Origin: Listeria farberi
GTDB lineage: Bacteria; Bacillota; Bacilli; Lactobacillales; Listeriaceae
Assembly (NCBI RefSeq): GCF_014229245.1
Contig: NZ_JAARZJ010000011.1
Coordinates: 47,363-111,362 of the forward strand
Length of the DNA stretch: 64,000 nt
Direction of reading: 5' to 3'
In this document: positions 55,287 through 64,000 of the stretch, in pieces
How positions within the stretch are numbered: position 1 is the stretch's first letter
Layout: every line of letters starts with the position of its first letter
Made by a program: the position numbers and the translations under genes
Notes under the pieces: generated by a model
Databases searched by the model: none
The model's input: only the letters and a program-made list of their open reading frames with translations
Told to the model about the DNA's origin: nothing

Positions 55287-56774
55287 TCATTTCTTAAATT
55301 TATCATCAATTATATTTAACAAGTATTTTTGGTTTAACCAGAATGATTGTTTTGTCATTATATCTCCATTAGGTAAAACATCTGTATGCTTACCTATTAT
55401 TCCGTTTCCATATTTTTCCCCATTTATTACATAAACACTTCCACCACTATGCGGTCTCAAATGAAATATCTTCGTTTTCTTTGCTTTTAACAAATTATTT
55501 TTTATTTGTTTAGGTTCTATCTTAAACTTAACGCCTTCTTTTATAACTCTTTGAGCATCTAGCCATTCTTCCTTAGCCATAGTTTCTAAATCTGCAACGG
55601 GCATATTCCAAAATTGTGCTCCTTTAAAAATATATCCTTTCTCAGTATTTTTAAAAATTACAAATAAAAACTTGGTCTCACTAAAGTAATTATAAGCGGT
55701 TGAATCTTCCCATTCTTCCTCTGCAAATTCTTTGAAATTAATAGTTGGAAAAGACATGCTCTCTTCTAATCTGTTTTTTTCAGTAAGACGAATTGTCTTA
55801 ACTACAATATTTGCTTTTACAAATTCTTCTGCATTATTTGATTTTATACCTAACATAGCAAATGCCAATTGACTGTAGTGACTTTTGGCCGATTTTTTAT
55901 TTTTAATACCAAATAATTCTTCTAATTCTTGTTCATTCCATCCAACAAACTTATTGATTCTTTCTAAAACATAAGATTCAAAATTCAGCTCTTGCATGTC
56001 TTCTGTTTGTTTTATTATCTTGTCATATGTATCTATATCTCCCAAAATATACTTATTAATCAAATAAGTCATATAACCTTGTTTCAAACAAAAAGCTCTT
56101 CTTTTAGCTGGTATTTCTGCATTATAAAATTGAGGTTTTAAACTTTTTTCAGCAGTAGCTCCTTTAGTACACGCACCAAGATATACAGTATCACCCTCTG
56201 ATAGCTCATGTGCCTTTCCTTGCTTTATTTTACTAACAATTTTGTTATAATCAGATTCAATTATTAGCAAATCTTCCTTGCAAGCATTTCCAGTAACGGA
56301 AAATAATTTAGCATAGTTAATTTTAAAATCGACTCTTTTTTCTCCCTTTTTCCGTAAATATAACACAAGTAAAATTAAATTTAATTTTCTTATTAAATGA
56401 GAAGAGCTAAATTCATCCTCAACCTCTTTATCATTAGGAATCATGCTAACAACTAATCTTTCCCCAGCTTTAAATTTACCCTTTTTCTTTAAAGCTTCGT
56501 ATGGAGTGACTTTTAATTCTACACCAGCCTCTGGAAAATCTGGTTCAGGGTTACTATTTGGTTCATACCCAAAATAATATTTCTCAATTAAATTCCCCAA
56601 ACTTCCTTTTCCTCGTGGGTTAGTATAATATTCTACTTTTTCTTCAAAAACAATTTCATTATCAGTATAATTTTCTTCTAATACTTCTTTGAAAGTTTTA
56701 CCTATTAGCTCTTTGGCATATCTTTCAATATCAATTGGATCTGCAACATCATATAAATCAGTTTTTTTCATCAT
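55287..56774 (-). CDS. Sau3AI-like type II restriction endonuclease (GATC)
   Basis: 495 residues, close to Sau3AI in length. The N-terminal MutH-like catalytic domain has KGSLGNLIEKYYFGYEPNSN and the active-site D79...E86-x-K88 (PDFPEAGVELKVT); the second half is a MutH-like allosteric repeat (GGSVYVINGEKYGNGI region). It cuts unmethylated GATC. Tandem ATGs; the second (56771) is better spaced from GGGGG. Divergent from its methyltransferase. Much more AT-rich than flanking housekeeping genes, so probably acquired. Confidence 0.9.
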   Translation of the reverse strand: MMKKTDLYDVADPIDIERYAKELIGKTFKEVLEENYTDNEIVFEEKVEYYTNPRGKGSLGNLIEKYYFGYEPNSNPEPDFPEAGVELKVTPYEALKKKGKFKAGERLVVSMIPNDKEVEDEFSSSHLIRKLNLILLVLYLRKKGEKRVDFKINYAKLFSVTGNACKEDLLIIESDYNKIVSKIKQGKAHELSEGDTVYLGACTKGATAEKSLKPQFYNAEIPAKRRAFCLKQGYMTYLINKYILGDIDTYDKIIKQTEDMQELNFESYVLERINKFVGWNEQELEELFGIKNKKSAKSHYSQLAFAMLGIKSNNAEEFVKANIVVKTIRLTEKNRLEESMSFPTINFKEFAEEEWEDSTAYNYFSETKFLFVIFKNTEKGYIFKGAQFWNMPVADLETMAKEEWLDAQRVIKEGVKFKIEPKQIKNNLLKAKKTKIFHLRPHSGGSVYVINGEKYGNGIIGKHTDVLPNGDIMTKQSFWLNQKYLLNIIDDKFKK

Positions 56775-56817
56775 AGTTCCCCCGTTAGCTTCTTTTTTCT
56801 GTTTTTAATATTAATTA

Positions 56818-56873
56818 ATTATAGCACTTTTTAGTATTTTGATCTTGATCTTTTAGCAAAAATGTAGTATAAT
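56818..56873. promoter_or_regulatory. Divergent R-M promoters containing two GATC sites
   Basis: Methyltransferase promoter: TTGATC (56845-56850), 17-base spacer, TATAAT (56868-56873). Endonuclease promoter on the reverse strand: -10 TATAAT (56823-56818), with the -35 position at 56846-56841 reading AAGATC. GATC occurs at 56841-56844 and 56847-56850, inside both -35 elements. Confidence 0.6.
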
Positions 56874-56904
56874 AAAAAGGATATAAGCGAAAGGATGTTC
56901 GTAT

Positions 56905-58119
56905 ATGAAAAAAGAACTTACAATTTTAGAACTTTTTGCAGGAGTCGGAGGTTTTCGTATTGGACTCGAAAAGGCAAATAAAAATTATTATAAAACAATG
57001 TGGTCTAATCAATGGGAACCATCTAGAAAAGCTCAAGATGCTTTCAATTGTTATGATAATCATTTTCCTGAGAGTGAAAATTTGAATGAAGATATTTCCA
57101 CAATAAGTGATGAACGCTTTGCAAATATAAATGCAGATATGATTGTTGGGGGCTTTCCTTGCCAAGACTATTCTGTTGCGCGAAGTTTGTCTGGTGGAAT
57201 GGGTATTCAGGGAAAAAAAGGGGTCTTATTCTGGGAAATCATCCGAGCAACAAAAATTATTCAACCTACGTTCTTATTGCTTGAAAATGTTGACCGTTTA
57301 TTAAAATCACCAGCTAGTCAAAGAGGTAGAGACTTTGCTATTATGTTAGCTGCTTTTAATGACCTAGATTATTCAGTGGAATGGCGAGTAATTAATGCTG
57401 CAGAATATGGATTAGCTCAAAAAAGGCGTAGAGTTTTTATTTTTGTATACAAAAATAATAGTGATTTTGCTAAAAAAGCTCAACATTATTCTGATGAAGA
57501 AATAATCTACAATGATGGCCTTTTCGCTCGCGGATTTCCAATAGAAAATAAACCTCATAAAAATAGATTCGTATCAGATATCATATCAGAAGATATCGTT
57601 TCAGTTTCTGATAACTTTTCTTCTAGCATATTTAATACAGGTGTAATGAGGAATGGTAAATTTACAAGTATCGAAACTTTACCAGTATCAGAGAAACCAA
57701 TACCGTTAAAATATATTTTACAGCCAGAATCTGAGGTAGACGACAAATATTATTTAAACGAGGAGGATATACTGAAGTTCAAAACGCTTAGAGGTGCAAA
57801 AAAAATTCAACGTATTTCTGCTGATGGACATATGTATACTTTTTCAGAAGGAAGTATGTCCGAAACTGATGATATAGACAAACCTGGTCGTACAATGTTA
57901 ACAAGTGAAGGCTCAAAAAATAGAAGCACACACTTAATTAAAATCGATGATAAGTACAGAATATTAACCCCTTTAGAATGTGAAGCATTAAATGGTTTCC
58001 CTCCAAATTGGACAGCTAATATGCCAGATAGAATGCGCTATTTCTGTATGGGAAATGCATTAGTTACTGGTGTAATTGAAAGAATCGGAAAACAACTTTA
58101 TGATATGAATTGTGAATAA
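56905..58119 (+). CDS. DNA (cytosine-5) methyltransferase, cognate of Sau3AI-like enzyme
   Basis: 404 residues. C5-MTase motifs in order: I LELFAGVGGFRIGLE (11-16 SAM loop), IV GGFPCQDYS (catalytic C86), VI LLLENVDRLL (127-130), VIII AQKRRRVFIF (172-176), a variable target domain to about 330, IX and X (LTPLECEALNGFPPNW; GNALVTGVIERI). It should methylate the C of GATC and protect host DNA. AAAGGA lies nine bases before the ATG. Confidence 0.93.
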   Translation: MKKELTILELFAGVGGFRIGLEKANKNYYKTMWSNQWEPSRKAQDAFNCYDNHFPESENLNEDISTISDERFANINADMIVGGFPCQDYSVARSLSGGMGIQGKKGVLFWEIIRATKIIQPTFLLLENVDRLLKSPASQRGRDFAIMLAAFNDLDYSVEWRVINAAEYGLAQKRRRVFIFVYKNNSDFAKKAQHYSDEEIIYNDGLFARGFPIENKPHKNRFVSDIISEDIVSVSDNFSSSIFNTGVMRNGKFTSIETLPVSEKPIPLKYILQPESEVDDKYYLNEEDILKFKTLRGAKKIQRISADGHMYTFSEGSMSETDDIDKPGRTMLTSEGSKNRSTHLIKIDDKYRILTPLECEALNGFPPNWTANMPDRMRYFCMGNALVTGVIERIGKQLYDMNCE

Positions 58120-58160
58120 AAAGAACCTGGAAATTATAAAATAATTTCCAGGTTCTTTTT
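58118..58160. terminator. Bidirectional terminator between methyltransferase and aldolase genes
   Basis: A perfect 19-bp stem (AAAAAGAACCTGGAAATTA and its complement) with a five-base loop; A-run left, T-run right. Confidence 0.93.
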
Positions 58161-58194
58161 TAACATATATATTAAATAAACTAGCTTTACTTTA

Positions 58195-59262
58195 TTATTT
58201 TAATCGTTTAAACACAGCATCCAACACCTCCACCGGTATCTCCGCATACGCATCCCCAACCGAAACCTCAAACGCACAAACATCCGCCGATTTCTCCTGC
58301 AAATACCCCGAAATCCCAACGCCAGTTTCATCCTGAATCTTCGTCAAAATAGCCCCAACCTCATCAGCCGACTTCTCAAAATAAACATGAAACATATTAG
58401 AAACCGGAACTTCCGGCACAGTCTTCACACCCGAACACGAATTAAATCGCTCAGCCAATCCTTTCGCCGCTTCAAAATACTCCGCCATTTTCCCAATCCG
58501 TTTTTCAAAATAATAATCCGCGGACAAAATATACGGATACAAACTAATCAAATCCCCGCCATACCGCCGTTTCCAGATTTTCGCCTCTTGCATAAAATCA
58601 TCATTCCCAGCCAAAATCGCCCCAGCAATCCCGCCAATCCCTTTGTAAAACGACACATACACACTATTAAACAACGCACAAATTTCTTCCGCAGACTTCT
58701 GATAAAACGGCGTGATTTCCCATAACCGTGCCCCGTCAAGATGCAACGAAATACCCTGTTCATGGCAATACTCCGAAATCTCCTCAAGCTCTTCAAAAGC
58801 AGGCAGCTGCCCACCAATTTCTCGTTGTGGAAGTTCGATAAGCACACTAGAAACTGGCTCGCGAAGGCTTTTAATATCGTCAATTGTCAAAAGTCGATTC
58901 GCTGTTCCAAGTAATATGGGCGTGATTTGTTGCAATTCTTTTAGCCCGTCTTGCTCATGAATCTCCAAATGCGAAAGCGGATGATATGCCACGCGCCGAT
59001 TCTCTTTCCGGTCAGCCCAAATCCTTAACGCGATTTGTTGAGCCATAGTACCACTTGGAAAAAATACCGCAGATTGTTTCCCGAGAATTTTCGCGATTTT
59101 TGTTTCAAAGTTTTCAATAACTGCGCCATTTCCGTAAATATCGCTTTCTAGGTTATCATCTATATTTTGAAGTGCTTCTGTCAAAACGCCTATATTGCGC
59201 GGACCGTTTCCGCCTAGTTTATATGGGGTTTTTTGGTAGCTGGTTTTTAGTGTGTTTGTCAT
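58195..59262 (-). CDS. Low-specificity threonine aldolase (PLP-dependent)
   Basis: 355 residues, fold type I. GNGAVIENFETKIAKILGKQ, FFPSGTMAQQIALRIWADR, SLHLDGARLWEI (PLP Asp) and the PLP Lys in VYVSFYKGIGGIAGAIL. It cleaves L-allo-threonine/threonine to glycine and acetaldehyde. The sequence is longer than E. coli LtaE and of the Gram-positive beta-eliminating-lyase branch. Monocistronic. Confidence 0.88.
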   Translation of the reverse strand: MTNTLKTSYQKTPYKLGGNGPRNIGVLTEALQNIDDNLESDIYGNGAVIENFETKIAKILGKQSAVFFPSGTMAQQIALRIWADRKENRRVAYHPLSHLEIHEQDGLKELQQITPILLGTANRLLTIDDIKSLREPVSSVLIELPQREIGGQLPAFEELEEISEYCHEQGISLHLDGARLWEITPFYQKSAEEICALFNSVYVSFYKGIGGIAGAILAGNDDFMQEAKIWKRRYGGDLISLYPYILSADYYFEKRIGKMAEYFEAAKGLAERFNSCSGVKTVPEVPVSNMFHVYFEKSADEVGAILTKIQDETGVGISGYLQEKSADVCAFEVSVGDAYAEIPVEVLDAVFKRLK

Positions 59263-59472
59263 TTTGGTTCACTCCTTTTACGATATGCTTGATTGCTTGT
59301 ATAGCAATTATATATCTTTACCTTTTAGTTTATTATAGACTCAACAAATCCACTCCCGCAACTTCTCCTACCACTCTCCTCCAACATTATTATAATAAAA
59401 ATTTTGACAATTCTAATTATAACCGCTAAATTAGAAGTACAACATATTATAAAACACAAAAGGACTGAACAC

Positions 59473-60672
59473 ATGTTAAAAAACAAAAATTTTAGATATT
59501 TATGGTTAGGTCGTTTAATCAGTAATGCCGGAGATAGCATGTATTACATTGTATTATCTTGGTACATTTTAACACTCACTAATAATTCGTTTTGGGTAGG
59601 GATAGTTAATTTTGCTATTTTTATACCTAACATTTTTTCCTTTTTATTTGGTCACTGGATAGATACACATTCCAAAAAAAGATCCTTGCTTTTATGCGAA
59701 TTCGGGCAATTATTCGCGATTTTAATTATGGTTATCAGTATTTTGTTGGATTTTCAAAGTCCTCTGTTATTATGTATTTTAGCATTTTTAGCTTCCCTTT
59801 TTGGTATGAATACATATACTATACAAGACGCAATGACTCCGTTTATCATAAAAAAAGAACAGCTAGCAAGTGCTCAATCATATATGTCTGTTGCTTATAA
59901 TGGTACTGAATATTTATTTAATGCTCTAACAGGATTCTTAATCAATATTTTTTCAACAATCACCCTTTTAGTTGCCAATATATTTACCTTCTTATTCGCA
60001 ATCTTTTCTTTTTCAAAAATAAAAGAACCCACAGAAGCAAATAATAAAGAACCAGAACCTTTCTTAAAAAATGTATTTAAAGGCTTTGTTGAACTATTTC
60101 AAAATAAAACCATTTTATTTATCGCTATCGGCGGAGGCATGGCAAATTTTATGTTCGGCGGATTGAATGTCTACCAAGTATTAATTGCAAAAGAGCAAGG
60201 AAGTGCCATTGTGCTTGGACTATTGACATCAACTATGGCCATTGGAACATTGATTGGCTCAACTCTCCTAGCAACATTATTACTAAAATTCATGAAAATC
60301 GGAAAAGTACTAACTTTATGCACGCTCATGTTCGGACTAACAATGTTAATAAGCTCTTATTTTGTAAATTCTTCCCTTATTATTCTTATCTGGGGGATTG
60401 CAAGTACTTTTTTAGGAGTCACCCATGTTGTCCAAAAACCTTTTTTCCAAGTATTAATTCAAAAAGAACATTTGGGCAAAGTTTTCAGCGCTCTTTATAG
60501 CCTTAGTGTAGCCACATTACCTATAGGAGCATTATTATTTGGCTATTTTAGTAGTCATAATTTAAATAGTTCTACCTTTCTTCTTATTTTCGGCGGAACC
60601 TATTTACTTATCAGTTTGATATATTTCGTAAACAAGCATATTTTTAAATTCACTATATCAGATAAAATATAA
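59473..60672 (+). CDS. MFS transporter (drug/enterobactin-exporter-like)
   Basis: 399 residues, about 12 membrane helices, starting MLKNKNFRYLWLGRLISNAG. The MFS loop motif FGHWIDTHSKKRSLL lies after helix 2. Related to small-molecule or macrolide exporters of the MFS_3/DHA group. ATG 59473 has AAAGGA eight bases upstream; the open frame to 59404 has no site. AT-rich. Substrate unknown. Confidence 0.87.
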   Translation: MLKNKNFRYLWLGRLISNAGDSMYYIVLSWYILTLTNNSFWVGIVNFAIFIPNIFSFLFGHWIDTHSKKRSLLLCEFGQLFAILIMVISILLDFQSPLLLCILAFLASLFGMNTYTIQDAMTPFIIKKEQLASAQSYMSVAYNGTEYLFNALTGFLINIFSTITLLVANIFTFLFAIFSFSKIKEPTEANNKEPEPFLKNVFKGFVELFQNKTILFIAIGGGMANFMFGGLNVYQVLIAKEQGSAIVLGLLTSTMAIGTLIGSTLLATLLLKFMKIGKVLTLCTLMFGLTMLISSYFVNSSLIILIWGIASTFLGVTHVVQKPFFQVLIQKEHLGKVFSALYSLSVATLPIGALLFGYFSSHNLNSSTFLLIFGGTYLLISLIYFVNKHIFKFTISDKI

Positions 60673-60688
60673 AAAGGACTACTATCAT

Positions 60689-60735
60689 AAACACCCCCAC
60701 TAATCTCATCTAAAATGAAATTAATGGAGGCGTTT
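60689..60735. terminator. 21-bp hairpin between MFS and lipoprotein genes
   Basis: AAACGCCTCCATTAATTTCAT pairs with ATGAGATTAGTGGGGGTGTTT on the reverse strand with four G-U wobbles; on the forward strand those four positions are mismatches. It is likely the terminator of the leftward lipoprotein gene, although the T-tail there is weak and a better T-rich stretch lies on the forward side. Confidence 0.6.
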
Positions 60736-60796
60736 ATTTTATAATTTTTAAACAATAGGTGGTTACAACGGACTTCCGATTCCCGCTTAATATAGT

Positions 60797-61348
60797 TTAA
60801 TTTTTCTTATATGTTTCCTGAATCAAACTGTTCTCTTTGTCATCCACTTTTTTCAAAACTAATTTCTCACTTTCAAGCTCCATAGAAAGTACATAATCTC
60901 TTTTTTCTTTAGTATCCACACGGTATTCATTTCCTTTTTGCTCACTTTTCGTTATCTCAATACCATCCTGTGCTTCAAGCATTTTAAGAACTTTTTGCAC
61001 GTTCTCTTTTTCACTTTCTGTTTCATAACCATACACTTTTTTACTAACTACCGGACCATCATATTGGTATTTATCGCCATCTTTTTGTTTTAATTTATAA
61101 GAATTCGTTATGGCAACTTCATCATCAATATACAATTCTGTTACATTACCATCTGCATCCATATCCAGATCCACACTCATTTTACTTGCCATACCCGTAT
61201 CTTTTAAATTCGTCCCGTCACTCGCACCTACACTAACCGATTCCAACTTCCACTTCCCAGTAAATTTACTATCAACAACCTCTTTACCACAACCCACTAA
61301 CAAAAGACAAATACCTAAAATAATAATACTTACTAACTTTTTGCTCAT
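60797..61348 (-). CDS. Hypothetical lipoprotein
   Basis: 183 residues. Lipoprotein signal MSKKLVSIIILGICLLLVGC (lipidated C20), then a small beta-rich domain (FTGKWKLESVSVGASDGTNL ... DMDADGNVTELYIDDEVAI) resembling lipocalin-like or DUF4923-type secreted folds. Function unknown. Anchored on the outer face of the membrane. AT-rich, monocistronic. Confidence 0.85.
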   Translation of the reverse strand: MSKKLVSIIILGICLLLVGCGKEVVDSKFTGKWKLESVSVGASDGTNLKDTGMASKMSVDLDMDADGNVTELYIDDEVAITNSYKLKQKDGDKYQYDGPVVSKKVYGYETESEKENVQKVLKMLEAQDGIEITKSEQKGNEYRVDTKEKRDYVLSMELESEKLVLKKVDDKENSLIQETYKKN

Positions 61349-61429
61349 CTCGTTGCTCTCCTTTTTTGTATATAATTAACGGTTAATCCCGTTCCACCTC
61401 GATGTACTCCATTGCTTGTGTTCTTTTTC

Positions 61430-64000
61430 CTAAACATTCTTTCCACCACTCTGTTTACCCGCCTCTTGATTTTGTGACGAAGTATCTTTTAAAAGTGCGC
61501 GAATTTTATCTTCTTCTCCACTACCATTTGTTGATAATGCCTCAAACTTAATTCCCAAAGTATTAATAATATCTTTTTTACAACTATCTTTTAACTTCTG
61601 AGGATTATACTTATGAAATTTATGTCCATCTACTTCGATAGCAGCAATCGGCTCTTTGTCCATTTTGTTAAAAAAGATAAAATCTAAACTAGCTCCATTT
61701 GTAACATACTTTTTTTGCTCATCGCTTAAAATCGATAAATCTTTTGCTAATAGACGAATCTCATATTCTGGTTGATAAGATAAATGCTTAAATTCTGGCT
61801 CTTTTAGAATTTCATCAATTAACAGTCTTGTTAAGTTTTCGGAATTATACTTAGAATGTTTTTTCTTTATTTTTGATAATTTCTTTTCGAGTTCTGCTGA
61901 AAATTCTTGTTGTAATAAATCAAAAATTGAACGTACTTTGCTCTGATAAACTATACTATGTTCTCCATAATATTTTATATATCGGATTAAAGCTGCAATA
62001 TCTTTATCATTGTTCATAAATACTTCCTCAGAGGTATTTAAAACCAATATTTTTTTTGCTCGGGAAACTGCCACATTTAATAAACAAGAACTATCCACAA
62101 AGCCAAGTCGGTTTACTCCTTTTTGATCTAGTACTGTCGAAAAAATAATAGCATCACATTCTCGCCCTTGGAATTTATGCACTGTATCAACAATCGCTTG
62201 TTCATACTTAGCTTGCACCTGTTCTTCTGCTATGTCCACTTGCCTACGATAAGGAGAAACAAATCCAAGTGACTCAACCCCCATTATTTCTGGAACTTTT
62301 TCCGTAAATTCTTTGCTTAGAAAAGTGTCTATTTCCCTCTGGTTAAAGATTTTAGCATCTTGGTCAAATTTCATATGGTTACCGTCACTAGTTTTTATTC
62401 TCACGAGAGGATTTTTGATACCTTTATTTTCTGTCATAATAACTAACTCGTCATTATAGTATTGCTTATTGCAAAAATTTATAATCATCGGATGGCATCT
62501 GTAATGTTCTCTTAGCATAGTACTAGGCAGTTTTTCTCCATATACTCCTATTAAAGACGTTAACAAATTGTTCTCGAAGTAATCATATTCAGATGGGATT
62601 GTTGAAAGCTCATTTATTTTTTTCTTGTCAATTTGTATTGACGGTAATTGTTTATCATCCCCAACAATAATAATATTTTTTGCTTTAGCTAGCGAAAAAA
62701 CACCTGGTACTAGACTTGCCATAGAGGATTCATCCACAACAACATAATCAAAAATTTGCTCATTAGAGATACACTCCATAATTGAATCACATGTACTTAA
62801 TATTACCGGAAAACTTGCACTGAACTTTTCAAATTCATTTTTATGACTGTCTGTAGAAAACTCCCTTTCATTCTTAGCTTGATATCGAATACATAAATTA
62901 TGTTTAAAAATCTGTTTTGAGCATAGTTCAATCTCTTTTATTGTGCTTTCATACTGGTTTTTTGCTAAAAAAGATTCACTTCTATTTATTTCATTTTTTA
63001 TAGCCTCAATTTTATCACTATAATATTCTTCTCTATTCTTATTTATAGCTTCCATCCTACCTAATACTGATTTAATTCCATTCATATGATAAATCCCATA
63101 TTTAAAAAAGTACTTAAATCTATAAAAAAGATGTGGTATTCTAGGATTATACGTCATCAAATCAATAATAAATTTTTGCTTTTTTACAAGATTAAAATCT
63201 ATTGATGACATTTTTTTAATTTTCACTTTAGAATTATCAACTAGCGAAAAATCATTTTGATAGTCTTTAAAATATTTTTGCTCTAGCTCCCATTCTCTTA
63301 GCTTATGCTTGAGAGTAGCTATTTTATTTTTTTCTTTTAATAACTCAACTATCTTTTTTTGTTTTTGAGCTAAATCTTGTTCTAATTTTAACAATTGTTC
63401 TTCTTGTATAAACCAACTTTTTACTTCTTTAGGTACCTTACTAATATTATTATAAAAATTATTCCTATTATTCGAATTGCCTAATTGTGCAGCAATAAAT
63501 TTAAAACCTTCTTTTTCTAATTTCTCATAAACATTAGTAGTAGCTTTGTTATTTGGGGATACTACAGCAATATTTTTTTGGTTTTTAACTGCATTTGCAA
63601 TAATATTTAAGATTGTTTGTGTTTTCCCAGTTCCCGGCGGCCCTTGAATAACACTAATTTGATGAGAAAAAGAGTTCTTAACCGCCTGCATTTGACTATA
63701 ATTCAAACCAAAAGGAAAAATTAATTGTTTTACTTCTTCTTGGTGTTCATTTGTTTTATTTAAATAAGAGTAAAGCGCACTGCCTCTATTCATACCTTCT
63801 AATTTTTCCATTTGCTGTTTATAGAAATAGAATTTCTTACCTTCGTTTTGGCCCAAATCACTCTCTAAATCTTTATGTTTGGCAATATTTTTAAAATAGT
63901 CCATCGTTTTTCTAATCTCGCTTGTTAATTCCACCTTACTTTTAATTAAAATATCCTCTTTATTATAATTATACTCTGTCTTAGAACCTTCATATAATAC
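61430..64000 (-). CDS. SF1 helicase with C-terminal nuclease-like domain (5' end outside window)
   Basis: The frame is open to the right edge (64000), so the N-terminus is missing and a GTG at 63934 is not a real start. Visible helicase motifs: IQGPPGTGKTQTIL (Walker A), VVDESSMASLVPG (Walker B), GDDKQLPSI, LREHYRCHPMIINFCN, TVHKFQGRECDAIIFSTV and NVAVSRAKKILVL. A coiled-coil insert of about 200 residues follows motif Ia. The C-terminal ~130 residues hold SLDFIFFNKM...AIEVDGHKFH and a KKDIINTLG helix, resembling DUF2726/Vsr-type PD-(D/E)xK nucleases. DNA2/NAM7-type. AT-rich and near an R-M system, which suggests a defence role. Confidence 0.85.
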   Translation of the reverse strand, partial: VLYEGSKTEYNYNKEDILIKSKVELTSEIRKTMDYFKNIAKHKDLESDLGQNEGKKFYFYKQQMEKLEGMNRGSALYSYLNKTNEHQEEVKQLIFPFGLNYSQMQAVKNSFSHQISVIQGPPGTGKTQTILNIIANAVKNQKNIAVVSPNNKATTNVYEKLEKEGFKFIAAQLGNSNNRNNFYNNISKVPKEVKSWFIQEEQLLKLEQDLAQKQKKIVELLKEKNKIATLKHKLREWELEQKYFKDYQNDFSLVDNSKVKIKKMSSIDFNLVKKQKFIIDLMTYNPRIPHLFYRFKYFFKYGIYHMNGIKSVLGRMEAINKNREEYYSDKIEAIKNEINRSESFLAKNQYESTIKEIELCSKQIFKHNLCIRYQAKNEREFSTDSHKNEFEKFSASFPVILSTCDSIMECISNEQIFDYVVVDESSMASLVPGVFSLAKAKNIIIVGDDKQLPSIQIDKKKINELSTIPSEYDYFENNLLTSLIGVYGEKLPSTMLREHYRCHPMIINFCNKQYYNDELVIMTENKGIKNPLVRIKTSDGNHMKFDQDAKIFNQREIDTFLSKEFTEKVPEIMGVESLGFVSPYRRQVDIAEEQVQAKYEQAIVDTVHKFQGRECDAIIFSTVLDQKGVNRLGFVDSSCLLNVAVSRAKKILVLNTSEEVFMNNDKDIAALIRYIKYYGEHSIVYQSKVRSIFDLLQQEFSAELEKKLSKIKKKHSKYNSENLTRLLIDEILKEPEFKHLSYQPEYEIRLLAKDLSILSDEQKKYVTNGASLDFIFFNKMDKEPIAAIEVDGHKFHKYNPQKLKDSCKKDIINTLGIKFEALSTNGSGEEDKIRALLKDTSSQNQEAGKQSGGKNV

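Noticed and set aside
61430..63934. Treating GTG 63934 as the start of the helicase
   Set aside because: The frame is open all the way to base 64000 with normal coding content and no ribosome site near the GTG, so the gene is partial at the window edge.

Overview
The window is a low-GC Firmicute chromosome segment. Protein sequences and gene order match the Listeria monocytogenes group, and the order agrees with what I remember of the EGD-e region lmo0386 down to about lmo0305. A Sau3AI-like restriction-modification pair lies between the ydjC-like gene and the threonine aldolase gene. From memory this is typical of serotype 4b epidemic clone I and some 1/2a strains, so a lineage I strain is my best guess. 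That is recall plus inference, not a database result. I see no tRNA, rRNA, CRISPR array, insertion sequence or phage.

Layout. 1-5.7 kb: myo-inositol catabolism (iolD cut by the window edge, iolC, iolB, mmsA/iolA) with the divergent regulator iolR. 5.7-9.1 kb: a type VII (LXG) polymorphic-toxin cassette made of two small helical partners, an LXG toxin, a putative immunity gene and a membrane protein. 9.3-11 kb: a ligand-binding-domain gene divergent from a WYL regulator. 11-15 kb: a cellobiose-type PTS (IIB, IIC), a GH1 glycosidase and a GntR regulator. 15-18.8 kb: housekeeping singletons (PhnA-like, YebC-like, Nudix), then a WYL regulator split by an in-frame TAG, divergent from an S51 peptidase across a long palindrome. 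18.8-22.4 kb: a fructose-type PTS with a class II aldolase and a DeoR regulator. 22.5-27 kb: an oxidoreductase, the secreted flavoprotein FrdA and an AMP-forming acyl-CoA synthetase. 27-28.9 kb: an LPXTG internalin. 29.1-37.7 kb: the glycerol/dihydroxyacetone operon (dhaM, two membrane proteins, dhaK, dhaL, tpi, rpiB, golD-type dehydrogenase, transaldolase-like aldolase, transketolase) with its DeoR repressor. 37.7-41.4 kb: small proteins, including immunity-like genes and at least three decayed genes. 41.4-48.3 kb: an RpiR-regulated lactose/cellobiose-type PTS with NanE, a HAD phosphatase, a DUF4127 protein split at an A7 tract, and a divergent endonuclease/exonuclease/phosphatase protein. 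48.3-51.3 kb: a PH-domain protein, a GAP-family membrane protein, and bglA behind a LicT/BglG-type antiterminator. 51.3-54.4 kb: tenA-thiM-thiD-thiE under a TPP riboswitch. 54.4-64 kb: a YdjC deacetylase, the Sau3AI-like R-M pair, threonine aldolase, an MFS transporter, a lipoprotein, and a large SF1 helicase with a C-terminal nuclease-like domain that runs off the right edge.

Most of the window is sugar uptake and central carbon metabolism, each module having its own local regulator. Three islands interrupt it and are the most variable-looking parts: the LXG cassette, the decayed immunity-like zone at 39-41 kb, and the R-M/helicase defence region.
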